From NCBI GenBank assembly GCA_038745585.1, contig JBCDLH010000006.1:186001-250000 (forward strand): 64,000 nt of DNA. Reading direction: 5' to 3'. Positions 18,088 through 25,288 of the stretch are shown here, in pieces. Origin of the DNA: HLUCCA09 sp038745585 (lineage in GTDB: Bacteria > Pseudomonadota > Alphaproteobacteria > Rhodobacterales > Rhodobacteraceae). The notes below the pieces were generated by a model. That model saw only the letters and a list, made by a program, of their open reading frames with translations. It did no database searches and was not told where the DNA came from. A program made the position numbers and the translations under genes. Every line of letters begins with the position of its first letter. The stretch's first letter is position 1.

Positions 18088-18108
18088 CAGTTCGAGTTCC
18101 CTTCTCGC

Positions 18109-19461
18109 TCATTCGGCCGGGGTCGCCACGGTCGCCCCGCCCGTCGCCTTGGCCTTCGCCGCCGCGAGTTGGGCGGTAAAGTCCTCCTCGATGGTCGAGG
18201 GTTGCGGCAGCGGCTTTTCGATGACGCCGAGTAGCGGCAGGATCACCAGGAAGTAGGCGAACCAGTAGGTCGACCCAATGAGCGCGATATAGGGATAGAT
18301 CCCTTCGGCCGGCATGGCGCCCGCCCACATCAGGACAAAGAAGTTCACGACGAACACGGCGAACCACCACTTGAACATCGGGCGATAGCGACCGGAACGG
18401 ACCGACGATGTGTCGAGCCAAGGGGCCAAAGCCATGACGACGATCGCGCCGAACATCGCCAGCACCCCAAAGAATTTAGCGTCGACGATGCCGAAGGTGA
18501 TCCAGTTCACCGCGATCACGAGCCATACCTCGCCATCGAACGCGCGCAGGATCGCGTAGAACGGCAAGAAGTACCATTCAGGGACAATGTGTGCTGGTGT
18601 GGCAAGAGCGTTGGCCTCGATGTAGTTGTCGGGGTGGCCAAGGTAGTTCGGCATGAAGCCGACGACGGCAAAGAAGATGGTCAGGATGAGCGCAAGCGCG
18701 AAGAGGTCCTTCATCACAAAGTATGGCCAGAAGGGCAGCGTGTCACGCTCTGCTTCTTCCTTCGACGTGCGGCGCACTTCAACACCCGTGGGGTTGTTGT
18801 TCCCCGTGGTGTGGAACGCCCAGATGTGCACGATCACGAGGCCCGCGATCACGAAGGGCAGCAGGTAGTGCAACGAGAAGAAACGCTGCAGCGTCGCATT
18901 ATCGACCGCCGGTCCACCCTGCAGCCAAACCAACAGCGCATCGCCGACAAACGGGATGGCGCCGAAGAGACCGGTGATCACGGTGGCGCCCCAGAAGGAC
19001 ATCTGACCCCAGGGCAAAACGTAGCCCATGAAGGCGGTTGCCATCATGGCGAGGTAGATCAGGATGCCGATGATCCACGTGATCTCCCGTGGCGCCTTGT
19101 AGGAGCCGTAGTACAGGCCTCGGAAGATGTGGGCGTAGACCGCAATGAAGAAGAGCGATGCGCCGTTCTGGTGCAGATAGCGGATCATGTGCCCGCCATT
19201 CACGTTGCGCATGATGTGCTCGACGGAGGCAAACGCATAATCGGCATGGGGCGTGTAGTGCATCACCAGGACAATGCCTGTGATGATCTGCAGCGCGAGA
19301 CAGAAGGTCAGCACGATACCCCAGATCCACATCCAATTCAGGTTTTTGGGCGTGGGGATCATGATCGTGTCGTACATCAGGCCGACGATCGGCAGGCGGC
19401 TGTGAAGCCACTTCTCGCCCTGTGTCGTCGGTTCGTAATGGTCGTGGGGAATTCCGGACAT
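18109..19461 (-). CDS. petB: cytochrome b of the bc1 complex
   Basis: The central transmembrane subunit carrying the low- and high-potential haems and both quinone sites. The 450-residue, eight-helix protein shows the N-terminal cytochrome b region (PKNLNWMWIWG, RYLHQNGASLFF), the Qo motif PEWYFLPFYAILRA, and GNNNPTG. A C-terminal extension rich in Ala/Lys is common in alphaproteobacteria. It lies 18 nt after petA and 21 nt before petC. Confidence 0.98.
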   Translation of the reverse strand: MSGIPHDHYEPTTQGEKWLHSRLPIVGLMYDTIMIPTPKNLNWMWIWGIVLTFCLALQIITGIVLVMHYTPHADYAFASVEHIMRNVNGGHMIRYLHQNGASLFFIAVYAHIFRGLYYGSYKAPREITWIIGILIYLAMMATAFMGYVLPWGQMSFWGATVITGLFGAIPFVGDALLVWLQGGPAVDNATLQRFFSLHYLLPFVIAGLVIVHIWAFHTTGNNNPTGVEVRRTSKEEAERDTLPFWPYFVMKDLFALALILTIFFAVVGFMPNYLGHPDNYIEANALATPAHIVPEWYFLPFYAILRAFDGEVWLVIAVNWITFGIVDAKFFGVLAMFGAIVVMALAPWLDTSSVRSGRYRPMFKWWFAVFVVNFFVLMWAGAMPAEGIYPYIALIGSTYWFAYFLVILPLLGVIEKPLPQPSTIEEDFTAQLAAAKAKATGGATVATPAE

Positions 19462-19479
19462 AAAGAGCGTCTCCCTAAC

Positions 19480-20043
19480 TTAACCGAGCTGGATTGTTGT
19501 TTCGTCGACGAATTGCGCGGGCGGCACCGGCAGGTTTTCTGGCGCTGGGCCGCGACGGATCCGACCGGCCGTGTCGTAGTGCGACCCGTGACAGGGGCAG
19601 AACCACCCGCCGAAGTCGCCCGCCCCATCGCCAATCGGAACGCAGCCAAAATGTGTGCAAACACCAAACTGGACGAGCCATTCGCCCGCCTCGTCGAGTG
19701 TGCGGTTTTCGTCCGAAGCGTCCGCGTCACCAGCGATGTTGTCATTCCGTGCCAGCGGATCGGGTAGGTCCGAAAGCGACACCTCACGCGCCGCTTCGAT
19801 CTCTTCCGCGGTCCGCCGGCGGATGAAGATCGGCTTGCCAAGCCACTGCACGGTCAGTTGCTGACCGATCTCGACCGCGCTCACATCCACGCGGATCGAG
19901 CTCAGCGCCAGCACATCCGCCGTCGGGCTCATCTGGTTTATGAGCGGCCAAACGGCCGCTCCCGCTGTGACGACGCCCGCGCCGGCGGTCGCGTAGTACA
20001 GGAAGTCGCGGCGCGTGCTGTCGGGGTCTTCAGCCTGGGACAC
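19480..20043 (-). CDS. petA: Rieske iron-sulfur subunit of the bc1 complex
   Basis: Carries the 2Fe-2S cluster that oxidises ubiquinol at the Qo site. The 187-residue protein begins with a Tat-type signal anchor (STRRDFLYYATAGAG, about 9-23), then CTHFGC (129-134) and CPCHGSHY (149-156), giving the two Cys-His ligand pairs. The start is GTG, supported by AAAGGAG 7 nt upstream. It is the first gene of petABC; its promoter must lie in the 290 nt upstream, where I could not identify a convincing one. Confidence 0.98.
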   Translation of the reverse strand: MSQAEDPDSTRRDFLYYATAGAGVVTAGAAVWPLINQMSPTADVLALSSIRVDVSAVEIGQQLTVQWLGKPIFIRRRTAEEIEAAREVSLSDLPDPLARNDNIAGDADASDENRTLDEAGEWLVQFGVCTHFGCVPIGDGAGDFGGWFCPCHGSHYDTAGRIRRGPAPENLPVPPAQFVDETTIQLG

Positions 20044-20334
20044 GTAGCTCTCCTTTTAGTTGGCTTGTCGCCGGCTCGCCCCCGCGCAGGAGAGCGCAAC
20101 GGCGCTGCGTCTCTGGTTGTCTCCAATTCACATAAAATGCGCGTCCTGGCGGCACGACGCACAATCAAGTGGCTACTTAGAGGGCGCAGGCAGGGTCGTC
20201 CACCCGCCAGAGCCTTTCAGGCGTGGCGGGTTGTCGCAATTCGTTTGGTTTTTGCGCTAACAGCCCGTCATTGCGCGCTTTTGGTCGAACCCTTGCGGTG
20301 CTTCCGTCCTTTTGCTGTCGTCTTCACCCGCGTC

Positions 20335-20943
20335 TCAGCTCGGGCGCGTCGCTTGCATCGAGGGGCGCTCGGCAAAGCGACGCTCCCATGCAACCAACGT
20401 GTCCCGGCCCTGACGCCAATTCCTGTCCGGATGGCGGAAATCGAGGTATCCAAGGGCACATCCGACGCCGATTTGTCCGATATCGAGCGGGCCCGAAAGA
20501 TGACTGATCCACTGGCTCTCAAGCGCGGTCATGCCCCGTTCGACCTTGCTCCATTGGCCTTCAAGCCAGTCTTCGCTCCATTTTTCCTCCGGACGGCAGC
20601 GCTTTTCATAGACCATGGCCACAGCCGCATCGAGAATGCCGTCGGCCAAGGCCTCAACCGTCAGCACATCCCAGATCCGGTTATCAGGATAAAGCGCCGC
20701 GCCGGCGCGGGCATTCAGGAAGCGGCAAATCACGCGGCTGTCAAACAGCGTCGGCCCGTCCGCCCGAGTAAGCGACGGGATCTTGCCTATGGGGTTGGGG
20801 TTGCCCGCCGCAACCTTGGCAGTTGGCGAGCCGATAACCTCAATTTGAGCAATTTCGTCGTCCTGCCCCGTCTCCGAAATCACCACGCGCGCCTTTCGGG
20901 CAAAGGGCGACGCCGGGTTCTGGTAGAGCGCGAGGGCTGTCAT
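20335..20943 (-). CDS. glutathione S-transferase family protein
   Basis: A 202-residue GST-fold protein. The N-terminal thioredoxin-like half has SPFARKARVVISETG and the cis-Pro segment GKIPSL, followed by the glutathione gamma-Glu contact region FDSRVICRFL. The C-terminal half is helical. The true substrate is unknown. Its ATG overlaps the stop of a 27-codon hydrophobic ORF (ATGA), suggesting translational coupling. It lies upstream of petA on the same strand with a 290-nt gap, so probably is a separate unit. Confidence 0.9.
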   Translation of the reverse strand: MTALALYQNPASPFARKARVVISETGQDDEIAQIEVIGSPTAKVAAGNPNPIGKIPSLTRADGPTLFDSRVICRFLNARAGAALYPDNRIWDVLTVEALADGILDAAVAMVYEKRCRPEEKWSEDWLEGQWSKVERGMTALESQWISHLSGPLDIGQIGVGCALGYLDFRHPDRNWRQGRDTLVAWERRFAERPSMQATRPS

Positions 20944-21023
20944 TCGAATACGACCGTGAGCGTATAAAGCGCGAGTTTCAGCGCGATGAGGGCAACTAAC
21001 AATTTCATGCCTGTCAACTTCAT
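20940..21023 (-). CDS. possible 27-residue single-helix membrane peptide
   Basis: A short ORF that would encode MKLTGMKLLVALIALK followed by LALYTLTVVFE, essentially one hydrophobic helix with a two-Lys N-terminus. Its TGA overlaps the ATG of the GST gene (ATGA). The ATG at 21023 lacks a strong SD; an internal ATG at 21008 is possible. It could be a real small membrane protein or a translational leader of the GST gene. No family recognised. Confidence 0.4.
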   Translation of the reverse strand: MKLTGMKLLVALIALKLALYTLTVVFE

Positions 21024-21090
21024 TCGGATGTGCGCACGCCAGGGGTGCGACGGGATACCGCAGCTGTCCTATGCGTTGGCTGGCCCTCGA

Positions 21091-21717
21091 TCAAGGCTCC
21101 TCTGACACGCAGCGCATCCAGGCGGCGAGCACATGATGTGCAAGGCCAGGCGCAGCTGCGCTGCCGATGCCGAGGATCGCGCCGTCTCGATCCTCCTGGC
21201 GTTTATTCTGCGACAGTTTCCACGTGCCGTCGATCTCGGATATCACGAGCCGGCAGGGAACGAGGGACCGCATCATCCGATCCATCACGCCGGGCGACAT
21301 CTTGGTGCTGCGCCACGGCCGCTTGGGCAGGCGCTCCTCCATGGCGTCCGATAACCGATCGAGAACGGGGCGGAGTGTGTCCAGCGGCAGTTTCTCCAAC
21401 GTGCCGCGGAGATGCACGGCGACGTAGTTCCACGTCGGGACTTGATCCGCCGCGCTGTACCAATCGGGCGAGATATAGGCATCGGGCCCGGCGACGATGA
21501 AGAGCGCGGGCTGCGGCGCCGTCAGCGCGTGGGCGACCGGGTTGGATCGCAGGAGATGGAGCTCTGCACTTTCCGCCGGGGCGTCGAGGAGGATCGGGAC
21601 ATGCGCCGCGAGCGGTCCCTCGGGCCCGTTCAGCGTCAGTTGCCCAAAAGCGCGGTCCCGAACGAAGGCAACGTGCCGCGCCCGCGCCTCGCGACGGAAG
21701 ATCGGGTTGGGATGCAT
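21091..21717 (-). CDS. PaiB-like FMN-binding negative transcriptional regulator family protein
   Basis: A 208-residue protein of the PaiB/FMN-binding split-barrel family. It shows HPNPIFR near the start, the GPDAYISPDWY segment, VPTWNYVAVHLRG, and a C-terminal WKLSQNK motif typical of the family. In Bacillus PaiB is implicated in sporulation and protease regulation; in proteobacteria the role is mostly unproven and may be flavin-dependent. It follows mtaB by 17 nt on the same strand, so probably is part of a dapF-mtaB-paiB transcript. Confidence 0.88.
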   Translation of the reverse strand: MHPNPIFRREARARHVAFVRDRAFGQLTLNGPEGPLAAHVPILLDAPAESAELHLLRSNPVAHALTAPQPALFIVAGPDAYISPDWYSAADQVPTWNYVAVHLRGTLEKLPLDTLRPVLDRLSDAMEERLPKRPWRSTKMSPGVMDRMMRSLVPCRLVISEIDGTWKLSQNKRQEDRDGAILGIGSAAAPGLAHHVLAAWMRCVSEEP

Positions 21718-21734
21718 CGCCGCACAGGCCCGGG

Positions 21735-23003
21735 TCAGACCGCGCGCGCGAGCAGTCGTGTGCCGTCATGAGCTTCGGCACGGGCCCGGATCGTGCGGCC
21801 GACGGGCTGATCGCTGCTGAAGGCGACCTCGGCAAACTGCGCTGTACGTCCCATCCGTGGCGCCTCCATCAGGATATCGTGCACGCGTCCAACGGCGCCT
21901 TCCAGATGCAGGCGAACGCGTTCCGTTCCAAGCCGGCGCAGCCGCGCAGCGCGATCCTTGATCGCCGGGCCGTCAACCTGGGGCATGCGCGCGGCCGGCG
22001 TACCCTGGCGCGGCGAGTAAGGGAAGACATGGAGCCACGTGAGCCCGCACTCCTCCACGAGCCGCAAGGTGTTGCCAAACATTTCCTCCGTCTCGGTCGG
22101 GAAGCCCGCGATGATGTCGGCCCCGAAGGTGATCTCGGGCCTCAGCCGGCGCGCTTCGGCGCAAAACCGGATGGCATCGGCGCGCAGGTGTCGCCGCTTC
22201 ATGCGCTTGAGCACCAGATCGTCGCCCGCCTGCAGACTGAGATGCAGATGGGGCATCAGCCGCTCTTCCTCGGCAAGGGCGGTCATCAGCGCGGGATCGG
22301 CCTCGATCGAGTCGATTGAACTGATCCGGAGACGCTTAAGCCCGGGGGCCAGCTTGAGCACACGGCGCACGAGATCCCCAAGCCGCGGCGCGGCCGGCAG
22401 ATCCGACCCCCAGGACGTGAGGTCGACGCCGGTCAGGACAACCTCCTCGTACCCGCGGTCCACCAGCCGCGAAACCTGCTCGACGATCACCCCCGCAGGG
22501 ACCGATCGCGAGTTGCCGCGGCCAAAGGGTATTATGCAGAAGGTACAGCGGTGGTCGCAACCGTTCTGAACCTGGACATAGGCCCGACTGCGCGCGCCAA
22601 ATCCGTCGATCAGGTGCCCGGCTGTTTCTTTGACCGACATGATGTCATCGACGCGGATCCGCTCGGTCTCGGGCGTAAAGCCGTTTGCGAGGCTCTGCCA
22701 TGTCGCCGGCTGCATCTTCTCGGCGTTGCCGATGACGTGGTCGACCTCCGGCATCTCGGCAAAGGTCATCGGCTCGGTCTGCGCCGCACAGCCGGTGACG
22801 ATGATGCGTGCGCCTGGGTTTTCCCGCTTGAGCCGCCGGATCTCCTGCCGCGCCTTACGGACGGCCTCCGCCGTCACCGCGCAGGTGTTGACCACGACCG
22901 CGTCTCTAAGCCCCGCAGCTGCGGTCAACTCGCGCATTGCCTCGGTCTCGTAGGCGTTGAGGCGGCAGCCGAGCGTGCTGAAGCGGGGCGGGGACGCGTC
23001 CAT
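21735..23003 (-). CDS. mtaB: tRNA t6A37 methylthiotransferase MtaB
   Basis: Radical-SAM enzyme that adds a methylthio group to t6A37 of ANN-decoding tRNAs. The 422-residue protein has an N-terminal MTTase domain (STLGCRLNAYE, NTCAVT), the radical SAM cysteines CDHRCTFC, and a C-terminal TRAM-like region. The ATG at 23003 overlaps the dapF stop by one base (TGATG); a longer reading back to 23108 lies inside dapF. Secure as a MiaB-family paralogue of MtaB type. Confidence 0.93.
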   Translation of the reverse strand: MDASPPRFSTLGCRLNAYETEAMRELTAAAGLRDAVVVNTCAVTAEAVRKARQEIRRLKRENPGARIIVTGCAAQTEPMTFAEMPEVDHVIGNAEKMQPATWQSLANGFTPETERIRVDDIMSVKETAGHLIDGFGARSRAYVQVQNGCDHRCTFCIIPFGRGNSRSVPAGVIVEQVSRLVDRGYEEVVLTGVDLTSWGSDLPAAPRLGDLVRRVLKLAPGLKRLRISSIDSIEADPALMTALAEEERLMPHLHLSLQAGDDLVLKRMKRRHLRADAIRFCAEARRLRPEITFGADIIAGFPTETEEMFGNTLRLVEECGLTWLHVFPYSPRQGTPAARMPQVDGPAIKDRAARLRRLGTERVRLHLEGAVGRVHDILMEAPRMGRTAQFAEVAFSSDQPVGRTIRARAEAHDGTRLLARAV

Positions 23004-23857
23004 CAAGCGGCCTCTTCCGGCGTGTAAGCGGAGAGCAACGCGGGCGATAGAACGCCGTCGAAGACATGGGCCGTCGGGCCGGTCATCCAGACGCCGTCCT
23101 CGCTCCAATCGATCTCAAGCGTCCCGCCATCGACCCGGACCGCGACACGGCGCTCGGTGAGGTCGCGCCGCGCGGCGGCGACAGCCGCGGCGCAGGAGCA
23201 AGATCCTGAAGCGAGCGTGACGCCGGTGCCGCGTTCCCAGATCCGCAGGCGCAGCTCAGTCGGCGACAGGACTTGGGCGATCTCGACATTGGTTCGCTCG
23301 GGGAAGAGCGGGTGGGTCTCATGCGCCGCGCCAAAGCTGGGTAGGTCGACCGCCTCCGCGTCTTCCACGAAGAAGGTGCAATGCGGGTTGCCCATGCCGG
23401 TCGCAACGGGGTCGCCGGGGATCGGCAGTCGCAAAGTGGCCATCTCCCTGGCAAGTGGAACCTCGTGCCATGCCGTCTGCGGCCGCCCCATATTGACGCG
23501 CGTCAGCCCGTGCCCCGCGTCCTCGCAGGGCAAGAGCCCCCGATCCGTGCGAAGCATCAGGTCCGTTTGCCCCGTCTCCTCGATGATCATCCTCGCAATG
23601 CAGCGCGTGGCGTTCCCGCAAGCGCCAGAGCGCGATCCGTCGGGGTTGTAGAAGGTGAGGCGCGCTGTTGCCTCCGCGTCTCGCTCGATCAGAGCAAGCT
23701 GGTCGAACCCCACGCCGCGATTCCGATCTCCAAGCGCACGGATGAGGTCAGATGGCAGCGCCACGGGCTGCGCACGCGCGTCGATGACGACGAAGTCGTT
23801 GCCGAGGCCGTGCATCTTGCGAAACGGCAGGCCTTCGGGAGGGGTTAGACTGGTCAT
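23003..23857 (-). CDS. dapF: diaminopimelate epimerase
   Basis: Interconverts LL- and meso-diaminopimelate for lysine and peptidoglycan. The 284-residue protein contains both catalytic cysteine motifs: GACGNATRC in the N-terminal half and the ASGSCSCAAA segment in the C-terminal half, each in mirror-symmetric lobes. The length is normal. It starts divergently from the MOSC gene across 87 nt and is the first gene of the dapF-mtaB unit. lysA, the next pathway step, is at 47228-48496. Confidence 0.96.
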   Translation of the reverse strand: MTSLTPPEGLPFRKMHGLGNDFVVIDARAQPVALPSDLIRALGDRNRGVGFDQLALIERDAEATARLTFYNPDGSRSGACGNATRCIARMIIEETGQTDLMLRTDRGLLPCEDAGHGLTRVNMGRPQTAWHEVPLAREMATLRLPIPGDPVATGMGNPHCTFFVEDAEAVDLPSFGAAHETHPLFPERTNVEIAQVLSPTELRLRIWERGTGVTLASGSCSCAAAVAAARRDLTERRVAVRVDGGTLEIDWSEDGVWMTGPTAHVFDGVLSPALLSAYTPEEAA

Positions 23858-23944
23858 GGCGCGCTCTTATAGGGACGGCATGCGGCTTAATCCACATCCT
23901 TTAACGAGGTTTTGGGGGTCCAAACTCCCCTCCAAGGTTCGGCG

Positions 23945-24601
23945 ATGGCACAGGTGATCGCCGTTGCCTCTGATGCGGCACATCGCTTTTCCAAGCGCGT
24001 GGTGGAGAAGATCGATTTGGTGGCCGGTCTTGGCGTGGCCGGCGACGCCCATGCCGGCGTCACGGTCAGGCACCGTTCGCGCGTGGCGCGCAATCCCGGA
24101 CAGCCCAATCTGCGGCAGGTCCATCTTCTCCAAGCGGAGCTTTTCGATGAGGTCGCTACAGCCGGATTCGCTCTGCGCCCGCGCGTTCTTGGCGAGAACG
24201 TCACAAAACGCGGGCTCGACCTTCTGTCCTTGCCCCGCGGCGCAAGGCTCGCGCTCGGCGCAGACGCGGTTGTCGAAGTGACCGGCCTTCGCAATCCATG
24301 CGCCCAGATTGACGCCTTTCAGCCCGATCTTCTCGGCGCGGTAGTGTTCCGCGTCGGCAATCGGGTGGTGCGGGGGGCGGGGATCATGGGCATTGTCCTG
24401 GAAAGCGGCACGGTCGCGCCGGGGGACGCGATCACTGTCGTCCTTCCCGATCACTCCGGCGAACCACTGACGCCAGTCTGGTTGCGCAAAGACGCGCGCG
24501 CGGCACGCGACCCCCTCCGGGACGGCGGCAATTCCTCCTTGACCCGAAAGGCCGCTGCGCCTAGAGCCGAGCCGCTGAGTGGGCCCGTAGCTCAGTGGTA
24601 G
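23945..24601 (+). CDS. MOSC domain protein with 3' end running into tRNA-Lys
   Basis: MOSC domain sulfur-carrier type protein, as in molybdenum cofactor sulfurases. From the ATG at 23945 it reads GVAGDAHAGVTVRHRSRV, HLLQAELFDEV and the conserved Cys segment GLRNPCAQID (the likely persulfide Cys). The core ends near position 24475. After that a basic 40-residue tail continues and its TAG stop (24599-24601) lies inside the tRNA-Lys gene. Most relatives are about 165-180 residues, so the native stop was probably lost and the tail is spurious. Confidence 0.8.
   Translation: MAQVIAVASDAAHRFSKRVVEKIDLVAGLGVAGDAHAGVTVRHRSRVARNPGQPNLRQVHLLQAELFDEVATAGFALRPRVLGENVTKRGLDLLSLPRGARLALGADAVVEVTGLRNPCAQIDAFQPDLLGAVVFRVGNRVVRGAGIMGIVLESGTVAPGDAITVVLPDHSGEPLTPVWLRKDARAARDPLRDGGNSSLTRKAAAPRAEPLSGPVAQW
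24539..24567 (+). promoter_or_regulatory. promoter of tRNA-Lys(UUU)
   Basis: TTGACC (24539-24544) and TAGAGC (24562-24567) are 17 nt apart and end 13 nt before the mature tRNA 5' end. This is close to the sigma70 consensus, with a short leader usual for tRNA genes. It lies within the reading frame of the MOSC 3' tail. Confidence 0.65.
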
Positions 24602-24655
24602 AGCAGTTGACTTTTAATCAATTGGTCGAAGGTTCGAATCCTTCCGGGCTCACCA
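24581..24655 (+). tRNA. tRNA-Lys (anticodon UUU)
   Basis: Folds as a normal 75-nt tRNA including CCA. The acceptor pairs GGGCCCG with CGGGCTC, the D arm is GCTCAGTGGTAGAGC, and the anticodon stem GTTGA/TCAAT holds loop CTTTTAA with anticodon TTT. The T arm has GGTTCGAATCC. Discriminator A and an encoded CCA follow. It reads the Lys codons AAA/AAG. Confidence 0.97.
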
Positions 24656-24844
24656 GGATTGCTCCACCGGATCATGCGCTTTGGGGCTGGCTGTCGGTCA
24701 TTGGCACGGCTTTTCCGATGCGAGCCACGACCACGCCTCGATCGTCGGCACTTGGACGTTCTGATTGGGGCGTGTCCTCTGCGAACGTCTTCATATCTGT
24801 CAATTTGCGAGCCGCTGCTTTGTTCAGGCTATTCTCTAAAGCCG

Positions 24845-25288
24845 ATGGATCCACGCCGCATCGCATCCCGCGCGCGTCCGGCGCTCCTGTTCCAAGCCGC
24901 CATAGCGCTTTTCCCCTTCGTTTTCGTGGCAAGCAACGGCGTCTATGCGGGCCAACCCGCTGAAACGCGGCCCAAAAGACCAGGGTTGCTCGGTCCTCCT
25001 GCCGAGCCGCGCGGAACCCCAGCCCGTATCCGGCTAAACCAAATCGTCCTCGCACGTCGCGGCGTCAGGGCGGGACGGCAAGCTTCCGGTCGTGAGGCTC
25101 GAATAGCCGAACCTGCTCCTCTGGCCCGGCACGCGTATCCCATGCTTAGGCCAAGAAACCTGATCAGATCTGCGCAAAAGGTTTCCCAAAGCGAAAGCTT
25201 TGCACCGAGGTTAATCGTGCCATCGCGCGAGCCACGCTTGGAACATGAGGATGTGCCAAAGCCCGAGCCCGTGATCGAAAGCGTTTGA
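24845..25288 (+). CDS. doubtful secreted hypothetical protein
   Basis: An open frame of 147 residues that begins with a signal-peptide-like stretch (residues 1-36, ending VYAG) followed by Pro/Arg-rich sequence. No strong SD precedes the ATG. Its last 78 nt overlap the end of asnB on the other strand. No family recognised. It is the only gene candidate in the 555-nt stretch 24656-25210 between tRNA-Lys and asnB; otherwise I see nothing there. Confidence 0.25.
   Translation: MDPRRIASRARPALLFQAAIALFPFVFVASNGVYAGQPAETRPKRPGLLGPPAEPRGTPARIRLNQIVLARRGVRAGRQASGREARIAEPAPLARHAYPMLRPRNLIRSAQKVSQSESFAPRLIVPSREPRLEHEDVPKPEPVIESV

Noticed and set aside
17278..20043. Possibility that petABC is a cytochrome b6f-type locus
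   Set aside because: Long cytochrome b (450 aa) and cytochrome c1 with C-terminal anchor show the bc1 type.
20044..20334. Clear promoter of petABC
   Set aside because: I tried -35/-10 pairs on the minus strand, such as TTGATT at 20163-20168 with TTTTAT near 20132-20137, but the spacing is about 25 nt and not convincing.
19858..20967. 369-codon plus-strand frame across the petA end, the gap and the GST gene
   Set aside because: Frame without domain; antisense to petA and GST genes.
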